The notes under the pieces are model-generated. The model did not search any database and had not been told where the DNA came from. It was given only the letters and a program-made list of their open reading frames with translations. This document shows, one piece after another, positions 1 through 9,136 of a stretch of DNA of 64,000 nt. Every line of letters begins with the position of its first letter. Positions within the stretch are counted from its first letter, which is position 1. Location: the NCBI RefSeq assembly GCF_026340095.1, contig NZ_JAPEPO010000001.1:5666001-5730000 (forward strand). The letters run 5' to 3'. The DNA is from Streptomyces sp. NBC_01446 (GTDB lineage: Bacteria; Actinomycetota; Actinomycetes; Streptomycetales; Streptomycetaceae). The position numbers and the translations under genes were made by a program.

Positions 1-804
1 CTGCCGCAACTCCCCGGACCCGCGCCGCGCGTCCCGCACCGTCAGCGGCAGCGGTGACCAGCCGGCGAGGCGGCCCAGGTCCACGACCGGCGGGAACACC
101 GGCGACACGGCCATGATCTCGGCGGGGGCGCCGAGCAGCAGGGGTGCGCCGGGCCCCGCGAGGAGCGCGACCTGGTCCGCGTACTGCACGACCCGCTCAA
201 GCCGGTGCTCGGCCATCAGGACCGTCGTGCCGAGGTCGTGCACGAGGCGCTGCAGCACCGCGAGGACCTCCTCCGCGGCGGCCGGGTCGAGCGCGGACGT
301 CGGCTCGTCGAGGACCAGGACCCGCGGGTGCGGGGTGAGTACGGAGCCGATGGCGACGCGCTGCTGCTGCCCGCCGGACAGCGTCGCGATGGGACGCTCG
401 CGCAGGTCGGCGAGGCCCAGCAGGTCGAGGGTCTCCTCGACGCGGCGCCGCATCACGTCGGGCGCGAGTCCGAGCGACTCCATGCCGTACGCGAGCTCGT
501 CCTCGACCGTGTCGGTGACGAAGTGGGAGAGCGGGTCCTGCCCCACCGTGCCCACCACGTCGGCGAGTTCGCGCGGTTTGTGCGTACGGGTGTCGCGCCC
601 CGCGACCGTGACGCGCCCGCTCAGCGTGCCCCCGGTGAAGTGCGGCACGAGGCCGCTCACCGCGCCGAGCAGCGTCGACTTGCCGACGCCGGACGGCCCC
701 ACGAGCAGCACCAACTCGCCCTCGGGTACGTCGAGTCCGATGTTGCGGACCGTGGGTGTCGCGGCCCCGTCGTACGTCACCGAGACGTCCTCGAACCGGA
801 TCAT
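1..804 (-). CDS. ECF transporter ATP-binding protein (EcfA), partial at window edge
   Basis: ATPase subunit of an energy-coupling-factor vitamin or metal importer; it hydrolyses ATP on the cytoplasmic face to drive the T component. The reading frame opens with ATG at 804 and is still open at base 1, so the C-terminus lies outside the window. Visible motifs are Walker A (GPSGVGKST), the ABC signature LSGGQQQR, Walker B (VLVLDEPTSALD) and the switch histidine in MAEHRLERV. The 268 visible residues nearly fill one ATPase domain, so a fused second ATPase is possible but cannot be seen. The start overlaps the stop of the EcfT gene by 4 bases (ATGA), implying translational coupling. It belongs to the operon led by the cobalamin riboswitch at 4033-4159, so corrinoid or cobalt is the likely cargo (inference). 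Confidence 0.9.
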   Translation of the reverse strand, partial: MIRFEDVSVTYDGAATPTVRNIGLDVPEGELVLLVGPSGVGKSTLLGAVSGLVPHFTGGTLSGRVTVAGRDTRTHKPRELADVVGTVGQDPLSHFVTDTVEDELAYGMESLGLAPDVMRRRVEETLDLLGLADLRERPIATLSGGQQQRVAIGSVLTPHPRVLVLDEPTSALDPAAAEEVLAVLQRLVHDLGTTVLMAEHRLERVVQYADQVALLAGPGAPLLLGAPAEIMAVSPVFPPVVDLGRLAGWSPLPLTVRDARRGSGELRQ

Positions 805-2003
805 GAAGCCTCCTTCGAGGGTGTTGCGGCGAGCGGCGGCGCGGGCGCCACGAACGCGGGAATCAGCCCGAGCAGCACCCCGGCCGCGGGCCACAGCGGC
901 AGCGTCGGCGCGGCCAGCGGCACGACGCCGGGCGTCAGCGCCGAGGGATCGTAGGAACCGGCCCGGATCATCACGGCGGCGACGGCCGCCCCCGACGCGG
1001 CGACGAGCCACGCCCGCACGCCCCACGCGTCGGGCCGGTACCGGGTGCGGACGGAGCGGCGCCCGCCGAGCCAGAGCCCGCCGAGCGCGGCCGCCACCCC
1101 GGCGAGCAGCACGGGCAGCCCGTACCGCGCGCCGTCCGCGGTCAGCAGCCCGTACGTACCGGCGCACACCCCGACCAGACCGCCCAGTGTCAGCACCGCG
1201 GTGACCCGGCGCACGGCGGCCGGGACCTCGGCCGTACGCCCGTACCCGCGCGCGTCCATCGCGGCGGCCAGCGCCACCGACCGCTCAAGGGCGCCCTCGA
1301 GGACCGGCAGACCGACCTGCGCCAGGCCCCGCAGCCCCTTGTCGGGCCGGCCGCGCAGCCGGCGCGCGGCCCGCAGCCGCCGTACGTCGGCGATCAGGTT
1401 CGGCGCGAACGTCATCGCGACGACGACGGCGACCCCGGCCTCGTACAGCGCGCCCGGCAGGGACTTGAGGAGGCGGGCCGGGCTCGCGAGGGCGTTCGCC
1501 GCGCCCACACAGATCAGCAGCGCGGCCAGCTTCAGGCCGTCGTACAGCGCGAACACCAGGCCCTCGACCGTGACCCGGCCGCCGATCCGCACCCCCTGCG
1601 CCCATTCGGGCAGCGGCACCTCGGGCAGCGTGACGAGCAGGTGCGTGCCGGGGATCGGCGACCCGAGGAACACCGCGAACAGCAGCCGGATCCCGATCAC
1701 CGCGAGCCCCAGCTTCACGAACGCCCCGTACGAGCGCGCCCACGGCGCCGACGTGCGCCGCGCGGCCACCACATACCCGGCCACCCCGATGAGCAGCGCG
1801 AGCAGCAGAGGATTCGTCGTCCGCGACGCCGCCGTGCCGAGCCCCAGCGCCCAGAGCCACCAGGCGCCGGGATGCAGCGCGTTCGAGCGGTGGGCCCGGG
1901 GCGCGGCGAAGGGACGACGGCGCGCGGACGGCCCCGCCCCCGGGTCACGCGCGAGGCGCGGACGCGGGGCGGGGGGCGGTGAACCTGCGCCGGTGCTGCT
2001 CAT
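801..2003 (-). CDS. ECF transporter transmembrane component (EcfT/CbiQ family)
   Basis: Transmembrane coupling subunit of an ECF importer, 400 residues. After a basic, proline-rich N-terminal tail of about 45 residues come several hydrophobic helices (for example around LLLALLIGVAGYVVAA), then a cytoplasmic stretch carrying an EcfT-type coupling motif (AMDARGYG, about residue 245), and further membrane helices. The C-terminal end overlaps the ATPase start by 4 bases. The gene starts 22 bases after the stop of the secreted protein at 2026-2712. Typical EcfT proteins have 200-270 residues; the extra length here is in the N-terminal tail and the C-terminal membrane helices. No S component is visible in the window; it may lie beyond base 1, or the secreted partners may supply specificity (inference). 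Confidence 0.85.
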   Translation of the reverse strand: MSSTGAGSPPPAPRPRLARDPGAGPSARRRPFAAPRAHRSNALHPGAWWLWALGLGTAASRTTNPLLLALLIGVAGYVVAARRTSAPWARSYGAFVKLGLAVIGIRLLFAVFLGSPIPGTHLLVTLPEVPLPEWAQGVRIGGRVTVEGLVFALYDGLKLAALLICVGAANALASPARLLKSLPGALYEAGVAVVVAMTFAPNLIADVRRLRAARRLRGRPDKGLRGLAQVGLPVLEGALERSVALAAAMDARGYGRTAEVPAAVRRVTAVLTLGGLVGVCAGTYGLLTADGARYGLPVLLAGVAAALGGLWLGGRRSVRTRYRPDAWGVRAWLVAASGAAVAAVMIRAGSYDPSALTPGVVPLAAPTLPLWPAAGVLLGLIPAFVAPAPPLAATPSKEAS

Positions 2004-2025
2004 CGTGTCGTCGTGTCCGTGTCCG

Positions 2026-2712
2026 TCAGCCGCGCCGGCGGCGGGCCTGCCAGACCGCGGCCGCGCCGAGCACGACGACGGCGGTGCCGCCCGCGATCAG
2101 GCCGACGGAGGGGCCACCGTCGTCGGGGGCCGGCGCGCTGTCCTTCCCGGTGTCCTTGGACTCGGTGCCCTTGGACGCGCTGCCCTTCGAGGAAGACACC
2201 TGCTCGCCGCAGCCCGTCTTCGGGTAGCCGGCGATGGAGCACAGCAGCGCCTGGTTGTTGTAGCGCAGCGGCTTGGCGACGGCGGCGAGGGCCTCCGCGC
2301 TGGTCGCGTCGTCCGAGACGCGCGCGCACGCCGTACGCGGCTTCGGCGGCGCCTCACCGGACGGCGCGTCCTGCGCCGTGCCGAAGTCGATGACGAGCGC
2401 GACCCGCTTCTCGCCGCCCCGCGCCGGCGTAGCCGCGCAGATGGAGTCGAAGGACGCGGCCCCGCGCGGCTTCGCCGAGTCCTGCGAGTCCTCGCTCACG
2501 GAGAACCGGAACCCCTGTACGTCACCGTCCGACGGACGGGCCGTCGACGGGCCCTGCGAGGCGTACACCCACGCGGAGCCGTCGCGGTCCCAGAACGACC
2601 AGTAGCGATAGCCGGTGGCCTGCGCCTGGCCCGCCCCCGCAAGGAGCGCGCACAGCACGCCCAGCAGTCCGAGGACGGTGACGGCCGGACCGCGGCGCCG
2701 GCACGTGGTCAC
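2026..2712 (-). CDS. Secreted, membrane-anchored SCO2322-like protein; possible transcobalamin beta-domain
   Basis: A 228-residue protein with an N-terminal signal peptide (hydrophobic core LGLLGVLCALLAGAG), an exported domain of about 160 residues and a C-terminal membrane helix (about residues 198-221) ending in a basic tail (RRRRG). It resembles actinobacterial proteins annotated only as SCO2322 family. The motif YRYWSFW followed by a GD.V..FRFSV strand recalls the small C-terminal beta domain of intrinsic factor and transcobalamin (DUF4430-like); this is by eye and unproven. It starts with GTG overlapping the upstream toroid gene by 4 bases (GTGA), so the two proteins are probably made together and may act as two halves of one corrinoid-binding device. 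There is no LPXTG sortase signal. Confidence 0.75.
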   Translation of the reverse strand: MTTCRRRGPAVTVLGLLGVLCALLAGAGQAQATGYRYWSFWDRDGSAWVYASQGPSTARPSDGDVQGFRFSVSEDSQDSAKPRGAASFDSICAATPARGGEKRVALVIDFGTAQDAPSGEAPPKPRTACARVSDDATSAEALAAVAKPLRYNNQALLCSIAGYPKTGCGEQVSSSKGSASKGTESKDTGKDSAPAPDDGGPSVGLIAGGTAVVVLGAAAVWQARRRRG

Positions 2713-3914
2713 AGCTGCTGCTTCTTGCGGCCGCTGAACAGGAAGCCGATGCCGATGCCGGCGACGGCCGCGACGGCGACGACGTACCAGACGCTGATGC
2801 CGCCGTCGTCCTTCTTCTCGTCCTTCTTCTTGTCGGCCGCGGCCTTCGTGGAGGAGGGCGCGGGACCGGTCGCGTTCAGGGCCTTCACGAGGTCGGTGCC
2901 GCCGAAGTCACGGGGGTCGGCGCCGGCCGCGTGCGAGGCGAGGACGAGCTGGGCGTAGGCGGCGGGACCGCTCTGCGCGGCCCACTGCGTGGCGTTCTTC
3001 TCCAGCCAGCTCAGCGCGGGGGCGGCCTGGTCGCCGTGGCCCGCGGCCGAGAGCGCGGTGACCGCGTCGGCCGTGTTGCCGTAGTCCGGCTGGTCCTTGG
3101 CGCCCGGCATCGACGACATGAGGTGGTGGTCCTTGGCCAGCGCCTCGGTCAGGTAGGCGGAGCCGTTCTGCGCGGCCTGCGCCGCGTCGGGGGTGCCCGA
3201 GCCCTCGCAGGACGGGGTCCCGGCCTGCTTCGCGCCGTCTGCGGCGAGGCCCTTGCCGAGGCCGCCGAGCACACCGGCCGCCGTCGCGTCCGCATTGGCC
3301 GCGAGCTTCCCCTTCTTGTCCGGCTGGTACGCGAACGCGCCCCCGCCGTCCTTGCCGCACGGGATGGACAGCTTGACGAGCGCGGTCTGCGCCGACGTCA
3401 CCTTCTCGCCGGCCGCGGCGAGCGCGCCGATCACCACGGACGTGGAGTTCGCGTCACTCGCGCCGCCCGGGTTGTAGCCCCAGCCGCCGTCGTCGCCCCG
3501 CACCGACTCCAGCCACTTCACGGCCTTGCCGACCTCGGCGTCGTGCCCGCCGAGCGCGGCGAGCGCCTGCACCGCGGCGCCCGTGCTGTTGGAGTCGAGA
3601 GGCGTCTTGGCGTCGCACGCCTTGCCCGTGTCGGCGCGGAACGCGGCGAACCCGCCGTTCGCGCACTGCTGCCCGGTCAGCCAGTCCACGGCCTTCGCCG
3701 CGGGCTTCACACCGGTCGTGTGCTGGGCGAGCAGCGAGAGCGACTGCCGCCAGACACCGTCGTACGTCGGGTCGGCCTTCCCGTAGAGCCCGGAGGGGAT
3801 CGCCACCGAAGGGGACGCGGAGGGCGCGGAGCCGTCCGCGAGGGCGGCCGGGGCGGTGGCCATGCCGATGACGGCGGTGGCCGCCACGAGCGCGGCGCTG
3901 CGGCGAATGTTCAT
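2709..3914 (-). CDS. Secreted alpha-toroid (prenyltransferase/squalene-oxidase repeat) protein, probable corrinoid binder
   Basis: A 401-residue protein: signal peptide (residues 1-27, ending near PAALADG), a domain of repeated helix pairs with QW-like motifs (QQCANGGF, DDGGWGYNPGG), a low-complexity lysine-rich linker and a C-terminal membrane helix (about residues 373-394) followed by GRKKQQL. Such repeats form the alpha6/alpha6 toroid shared by terpene cyclases and by the large domain of intrinsic factor and transcobalamin. An exported protein has no access to isoprenoid substrates, and the cobalamin riboswitch lies 119 bases upstream, so B12 capture is a better reading than prenyl transfer. 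I chose ATG 3914 because the signal peptide begins there; an in-frame ATG at 3962 would add 16 residues before it. First gene of the operon. Confidence 0.8.
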   Translation of the reverse strand: MNIRRSAALVAATAVIGMATAPAALADGSAPSASPSVAIPSGLYGKADPTYDGVWRQSLSLLAQHTTGVKPAAKAVDWLTGQQCANGGFAAFRADTGKACDAKTPLDSNSTGAAVQALAALGGHDAEVGKAVKWLESVRGDDGGWGYNPGGASDANSTSVVIGALAAAGEKVTSAQTALVKLSIPCGKDGGGAFAYQPDKKGKLAANADATAAGVLGGLGKGLAADGAKQAGTPSCEGSGTPDAAQAAQNGSAYLTEALAKDHHLMSSMPGAKDQPDYGNTADAVTALSAAGHGDQAAPALSWLEKNATQWAAQSGPAAYAQLVLASHAAGADPRDFGGTDLVKALNATGPAPSSTKAAADKKKDEKKDDGGISVWYVVAVAAVAGIGIGFLFSGRKKQQL

Positions 3915-4032
3915 GGTGGGGCGGGTGCCTCTCCCTGCGGGGAGCCGGGCGGCACGGCACACGCGGGCACCGGGCGGCTCCGGCTCCGTATGCCTCGACG
4001 GTGCCGGCCACCGGCGGGGGCCGATGACACGA

Positions 4033-4159
4033 GCCGGTCACGCGCCGCACGGGGCAGTCCGGCTCACCACCTACGTGGTTCACGGTTGCGGGGTCAGCGC
4101 CGGATTCGCACCGGCTTCCCCCCGTGCGCGCATGATGACGACCCGCCCACTGTACCGGC
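4033..4159 (-). promoter_or_regulatory. Cobalamin (AdoCbl) riboswitch
   Basis: Read on the minus strand, the region contains the conserved cobalamin-aptamer core: GGGGGAAGCCGGTGCGAATC, then CTGACCCCGCAACCGTGA, and the B12-box-like GAGCCGGACTGCC at 4053-4065. GCCGGT (4154-4159) can pair with ACCGGC (4033-4038) to close stem P1. It precedes the toroid-protein gene (start 3914), leaving about 119 bases for the expression platform. By family rule, B12 binding lowers expression of the genes downstream. This places the two secreted proteins and the ECF transporter under corrinoid control. Confidence 0.93.
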
Positions 4160-4256
4160 CCGTAGGTGGCGTCCCCCGGGGCGCCCGAAGGGCCGGGGCG
4201 GACCGAAGCCTGCCCCGGCCCTCCGGGACGAGTGCGCCTGCCGGCGGCGACAGGGC

Positions 4257-5453
4257 TCAGCGGATGTCGACCGGCCCGTCGTCGCCGCCGTCGCGGCCGT
4301 CCACCGGGCTCGACGCCGCCCCCAGGTACCGCTGGATCTCCCTCTCGCCACCGCTCTTCTTGGCGTCGCCGTCCGGTGTGCCCAGGTTGCGGCGGACCGA
4401 GTCCAGGATGGTCAGACCCTGGCCGACGAGTCCGGCCGCGATCTCACCGAGGCCGTCCGCGCCGTTGAGCACGTTCACGTTGGCGCCCTTGAGGCCGCCG
4501 GCCGCCTCCTTCACGATCTGCGGCAGCTGGTCGATCAGCATCCGGTCGAGCGCGACCCGGTCGTACGAGGCCGCCGCGGCGGCCTGGATCTTCATCCGCT
4601 CGGCCTCGGCGATGGCCATCACGCGGATCCGCTCGGCGTCCGCCTCCGCGGGCTTCACGACCTCGGCCACCAGCTGCTGCTGGCGCAGTTCGGCGGCCCG
4701 CTCGGCCAGTTCGGTGCGCGCCGCGAGGACCTCCTGCTCGGCGTGCGCCTGGGCCAGCGGCCCCGCCTGGGCGGCCGCCGCCTGCGCGCGGTCCACCTCG
4801 GCCTTGTACTCGGCCTGGACGACGGCGGTCTGCCGCGCGTACTCGGCCTGGTTGCGCTGGGCCTCCTGCTGCGCCTGGGTCGAGGCCTGGGTGGCCTGTG
4901 CCTGCGCGATCTGGGCCTGCCGCTGGATGGCCGCCTTGTGCGGGGCGGACATCGCGTCGATGTAGCCGGTGTTGCCGTCGTCGATGGACTGGATCTGGAG
5001 CGAGTCCACGATCAGCCCGATCTTCGCCATCTCGGCCTTCGAGGTGTCGAGCACCTCGGCGGCGAGCTTCTGCCGCTCCGTGACGATCTCCTCGACCGTC
5101 ATCGAGCCGATGATGGAGCGCAGGTGACCGGCGAAGATCCGGCCGGTCAGGACCGACATCTGATCCTGGTCGGACAGGAACCGCTGGCCGGCGTTGACGA
5201 TGGACTCCGTGTCGTTGCCGACCTTGAACGCGATGACGGCGCGCACGGTCAGGGCGATGCCCTGCCGGGTCACGCACTTCTCGACGACCTCGGCCTCGGA
5301 CATGGCCAAGGACAGGAAGCGGGTCTTGCGGAAGATGGGCAGGACGAATTTTCCGTGGCCCGTCACGACCCGGAACGGCGCTCCCCCAAGTCCCCGCCTG
5401 CCACCCGAGATCAGCATCGCCTCATCGGGAGCGGGAACGCGATATCCGAACAT
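4257..5453 (-). CDS. Flotillin-like SPFH-domain protein
   Basis: A 398-residue scaffold protein of the flotillin/SPFH family, which organises membrane microdomains. The N-terminal SPFH domain (about residues 1-170) is followed by a long alanine/glutamine/glutamate-rich coiled coil (about 175-300) with many QAQA and AEAER repeats, and a C-terminal oligomerisation region. No strong N-terminal membrane helix or hairpin is visible, so membrane association is probably peripheral or through the partner. ATG 5453 has AGGAG nine bases upstream. The small NfeD-like gene ends only 12 bases upstream, and this flotillin-NfeD pairing is typical of bacteria. Function in this organism is inferred. Confidence 0.88.
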   Translation of the reverse strand: MFGYRVPAPDEAMLISGGRRGLGGAPFRVVTGHGKFVLPIFRKTRFLSLAMSEAEVVEKCVTRQGIALTVRAVIAFKVGNDTESIVNAGQRFLSDQDQMSVLTGRIFAGHLRSIIGSMTVEEIVTERQKLAAEVLDTSKAEMAKIGLIVDSLQIQSIDDGNTGYIDAMSAPHKAAIQRQAQIAQAQATQASTQAQQEAQRNQAEYARQTAVVQAEYKAEVDRAQAAAAQAGPLAQAHAEQEVLAARTELAERAAELRQQQLVAEVVKPAEADAERIRVMAIAEAERMKIQAAAAASYDRVALDRMLIDQLPQIVKEAAGGLKGANVNVLNGADGLGEIAAGLVGQGLTILDSVRRNLGTPDGDAKKSGGEREIQRYLGAASSPVDGRDGGDDGPVDIR

Positions 5454-5465
5454 CCTTCAGTCTCC

Positions 5466-5729
5466 TTAGCGGGCGTCCCCCGTGTCGCCGGAGCCGTCGG
5501 CCCATTCGTCGAGCGACGGATCGCTCCAGGCCATGACGACGACCTGGCGGGTGCCGCGGGATTCGATCACCAGGACCGTCGCCCCGCGCTCCAGGGGTTC
5601 GTCGGACCACGCGAGGAACGTCTCGCTGCCGCCCCGCACCCGCACCAGTACCTCGCCCGGGCCCTCGGCTCCGCGCGTGGCGATGACCAGCTTCCCCGTA
5701 CAGCCGACCACGGCCTCGTCCGGCGCCAT
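5466..5729 (-). CDS. Small NfeD-like OB-fold protein
   Basis: An 87-residue protein starting at ATG 5729 (MAPDEAVVGCTGK). It lies inside a much longer open frame that is only a GC-rich artefact. The sequence looks like a single beta-rich, NfeD C-terminal/OB-like domain: G-K-LVIAT..GEVLVRV..G, then ATVLVIESRGTRQVVV, with an acidic tail. It lacks the protease and membrane parts of full-length NfeD. It sits 12 bases upstream of the flotillin gene on the same strand, the usual arrangement for NfeD partners of flotillins. Its start lies about 110 bases downstream of the CCGGTAAAG direct repeats at 5837-5868. Confidence 0.7.
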   Translation of the reverse strand: MAPDEAVVGCTGKLVIATRGAEGPGEVLVRVRGGSETFLAWSDEPLERGATVLVIESRGTRQVVVMAWSDPSLDEWADGSGDTGDAR

Positions 5730-5836
5730 CGGTGGCCGCCCCCTCGTCGGTCCAGTTCTGAGATGCCAGACATTACGCCTGTTGCCACCCGCGGACCATG
5801 CGGCGGAAGGCCCGCCGGGCAGGCTGTTTCGCACAC

Positions 5837-5868
5837 CCGGTAAAGATCGCGCAACGCCGGTAAAGTTC
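5837..5868. repeat. Two direct repeats CCGGTAAAGWTC, 20 bp apart
   Basis: CCGGTAAAGATC begins at 5837 and CCGGTAAAGTTC at 5857, exactly 20 bp (about two helical turns) apart. They lie between the NfeD-like gene (starts at 5729, minus) and the 3' end of the hydrolase gene (5885). This is where the promoter of the nfeD-flotillin pair should be, so they may bind a regulator. No known factor recognised. Confidence 0.4.
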
Positions 5869-5884
5869 AGGTCAAGTGCGTAGG

Positions 5885-6925
5885 TCAGACCGGCGCATAA
5901 GTTACCGGGTCGCTCCCGGCGACGGCCTCCGCGCGGCCCAGTTTCACCAGCCGGCGCAGGTGCGCCTCGGCCTCCGAGACCGCGATGGTGCGCGAGCCGT
6001 AGGGGATCTGTTCCCAGGGCCGGTTCCACTCCATCCGCTCGGCGAGCTGCCAGGGGGTGAGCGGGGCGGGGGCGAGCAGGGTGAGCAGGCCGGTGAGGCG
6101 CTCCTCGTGGTGGTCGAGCAGCTCCCGTACGCGGGCGGGGGCGTCGGTGAATGTGTGCTGGTGGGCCGGGAGCACCTCGGCGGGGGCCAGGCGGCCGACG
6201 CGCTCCAGCGAGTCCAGGTAGTCGCCGAGCGGATCCGTGACCGTGGCGTCGTCCGGGTCCTCGTAGAGGCCGATGTGCGGGGTGATCCCGGGGAGCAGGT
6301 GGTCGCCGGAGAAGAGGCGGCCGTTGCCCGCGAGTCCGGCGGGGTGGTCCTCCTCCAGGTGCAGGCAGACATGGCCCGGGGTGTGGCCGGGCGTCCAGAT
6401 CGCGCGCAGGCGGCGGCCCGGCAGGTCGAGCAGGTCGCCGGGGGTGATGGTGCGGTCGGGGAGCGCGGGGGCGAGGCCCGGGAGGCTGCGGGCCCTGCCC
6501 GAGTCGCGGGCGGCGATCAGCGGCGCCATGTGCTCCTCGGGGGCGCCGGCCGCGGCGAGCTTGGCGGCCATGAACGCGTACCAGCGCTCCGGCGGGTTCT
6601 CGCGGGTGCGGCGCACGACGGAGACGTCCGCCTCGTGCATGGCGATCCAGGCGCCGGACGCCTCGCGCACCTTGGCCGACAGACCGTGATGGTCGGGGTG
6701 GTGATGGGTGATCAGGACTCCCGTCACCTCGCCGACGCTCGTGCCGCAGGCGGCGAGGCCCTCGGTGAGCGCGTCCCACGACTCGGGGTCGTCCCAGCCC
6801 GTGTCGATGAGGACGGGCCCGCCGTCGGTGTCGAGGAGGTGGACGAGGGTGAAGCCGAGCGGGTTGTCGGGGATGGGCACCCGAAGGGACCGGACGCCTC
6901 CACCGTGGTCGGTCACCTGCGTCAT
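5885..6925 (-). CDS. Metallo-beta-lactamase-fold hydrolase
   Basis: A 346-residue MBL-fold metallohydrolase with the metal-binding motif HHHPDHHG (about residue 72) and a downstream PGHTPGH element (about 180) that also supplies a zinc ligand. The C-terminal 100 residues contain a winged-helix-like region (LTPWQLAERM...AVSEAEAHLRRL), as in the LACTB2-like and acyl-CoA thioesterase-like branches. The start is 191 bases from the divergent aldehyde dehydrogenase gene, and a KstR-type operator (6972-6985) lies between them. A role such as thioester or lactone hydrolysis in the KstR regulon is plausible but inferred. Confidence 0.85.
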   Translation of the reverse strand: MTQVTDHGGGVRSLRVPIPDNPLGFTLVHLLDTDGGPVLIDTGWDDPESWDALTEGLAACGTSVGEVTGVLITHHHPDHHGLSAKVREASGAWIAMHEADVSVVRRTRENPPERWYAFMAAKLAAAGAPEEHMAPLIAARDSGRARSLPGLAPALPDRTITPGDLLDLPGRRLRAIWTPGHTPGHVCLHLEEDHPAGLAGNGRLFSGDHLLPGITPHIGLYEDPDDATVTDPLGDYLDSLERVGRLAPAEVLPAHQHTFTDAPARVRELLDHHEERLTGLLTLLAPAPLTPWQLAERMEWNRPWEQIPYGSRTIAVSEAEAHLRRLVKLGRAEAVAGSDPVTYAPV

Positions 6926-6971
6926 CGGGCCCCACCTCTCGTACGACGACCTCGAACTCCCGCCACTGTAA

Positions 6972-6985
6972 TAGAACTTGTTCCA
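6972..6985. promoter_or_regulatory. KstR-type operator 1
   Basis: TAGAACTTGTTCCA matches the published KstR half-site rule TnnAACnnGTTnnA in all eight fixed positions. It lies 47 bp before the MBL hydrolase start (6925, minus) and 132 bp before the aldehyde dehydrogenase start (7117, plus), so it could control both. Confidence 0.72.
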
Positions 6986-7074
6986 ATGGTCGCCCGGGTC
7001 GACTTGTTGGGTGACGGTCGCCGTGCCGATCCGTGGACTCCTGGAACTGGAACTGGTATCAGTTTCCGTAGGTT

Positions 7075-7089
7075 CTGATGCAGTGTCAG
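7075..7089. promoter_or_regulatory. CTGAC-N5-GTCAG palindrome, copy a
   Basis: CTGATGCAGTGTCAG, one mismatch from the CTGAC-N5-GTCAG pattern. It is flanked by TT and AA, giving longer inverted arms TTCTGA/TCAGAA. It ends 28 bp before the aldehyde dehydrogenase start. The spacer GCAGT is identical to copy b at 15262. Confidence 0.6.
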
Positions 7090-7116
7090 AAAACTTCCCG
7101 CGAGAGGCGGTCGGTC

Positions 7117-8597
<1,481 letters not shown>

Positions 8598-8598
<1 letters not shown>

Positions 8599-8831
8599 TG
8601 GGGGACCGCTGGCACGTGGAGGTCGACCGGGGTGTCTGTATCGGCTCGGCCCAGTGCATCCACCACGCTCCGGACGCCTTCCGTCTCGACTCCGGCATGC
8701 AGTCCCGGCCCCTCGAGGCGGAGGCCGACGCCAACGAGAAGATCCTGGCGGCGGCGGAGGGCTGCCCCGTGGAAGCCGTCATGATCACGCTGCTGGGCAG
8801 CGGGGAGCCGGTTTTCCCGCCAGAAGACTGA
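8598..8831 (+). CDS. Ferredoxin, probably [3Fe-4S] type
   Basis: A 77-residue ferredoxin. Cysteines at positions 14, 20 and 56 (VCIGSAQCIHHAP ... EGCPVEA) fit the three-cysteine pattern of actinobacterial [3Fe-4S] ferredoxins that donate electrons to cytochromes P450. A histidine (IHH) replaces the fourth cluster cysteine. The start shares one base with the aldehyde dehydrogenase stop, so the two are co-translated. No P450 gene is in the window; the partner is either elsewhere or the electron carrier serves another oxidoreductase. Confidence 0.85.
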
Positions 8832-8971
8832 AGAAAAATCCCCTTTGGTGGGTTGCATCACGACACAGGCGGTCTATCCTGGTATTGGCCTATGAGGCGA
8901 GTGAGGGAGTCCGACCGGAGTAGCCGACTGTGGCGTGATGCAAACGGCATCCGCCGTGGCCGACGTCGACG

Positions 8972-9057
8972 GTAGGGCTGAGAGGCCGGAAGGCAGTAGC
9001 AGAGCCGGAAGGCGACCCCTAACACCTGATCCGGACCATGCCGGCGCAGGGAACCCG
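8972..9057 (+). promoter_or_regulatory. Orphan TPP-type (THI-box) riboswitch
   Basis: The 3' half is a textbook thiamine-pyrophosphate aptamer: ACACCTGATCCGG, loop ACCATG, CCGGCGCAGGGAA. CTGAGA stands at 8978-8983. TAGGG (8973-8977) can pair with CCCTA (9017-9021) as P2, and GACGG with CCGTC as P1. The usual P3 stem between P2 and CTGAGA is not evident, so the pyrimidine-sensing arm is atypical. No plus-strand gene follows: 27 bases later comes a hairpin (9084-9120), then the 3' end of kstR on the opposite strand. The element lies 140 bases after the ferredoxin stop. A plausible promoter is TTGCAT around 8853 with TATCCT around 8875. Confidence 0.72.
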
Positions 9058-9083
9058 TCTCGTAGGTCTTTCGCGTGCTCTCT

Positions 9084-9120
9084 TCTGTGCCCCGGTGCCG
9101 CTCGCGCCCCGGGGCACAGA
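9084..9120. terminator. 12-bp-stem hairpin between riboswitch and kstR
   Basis: TCTGTGCCCCGG (9084-9095) and CCGGGGCACAGA (9109-9120) form a perfect 12-bp stem with a 13-base loop. There is no U-run, as is common in Streptomyces. It can end minus-strand kstR transcripts (stop at 9137) and plus-strand RNA from the ferredoxin/TPP-riboswitch side. Confidence 0.75.
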
Positions 9121-9136
9121 TACTCCGCGCTGCCGG

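Noticed and set aside
2709..3914. Reading as a prenyltransferase or terpene cyclase enzyme
   Set aside because: The protein has a signal peptide and membrane anchor, lacks a DxDD or aspartate-rich catalytic motif, and stands behind a B12 riboswitch; the toroid fold alone does not imply prenyl transfer.
2931..5843. Plus-strand open frame of 970 codons
   Set aside because: It runs antisense through the toroid, riboswitch and flotillin regions and has no domain; long frames like this arise from the GC bias in third codon positions. The minus-strand genes have clear family motifs.
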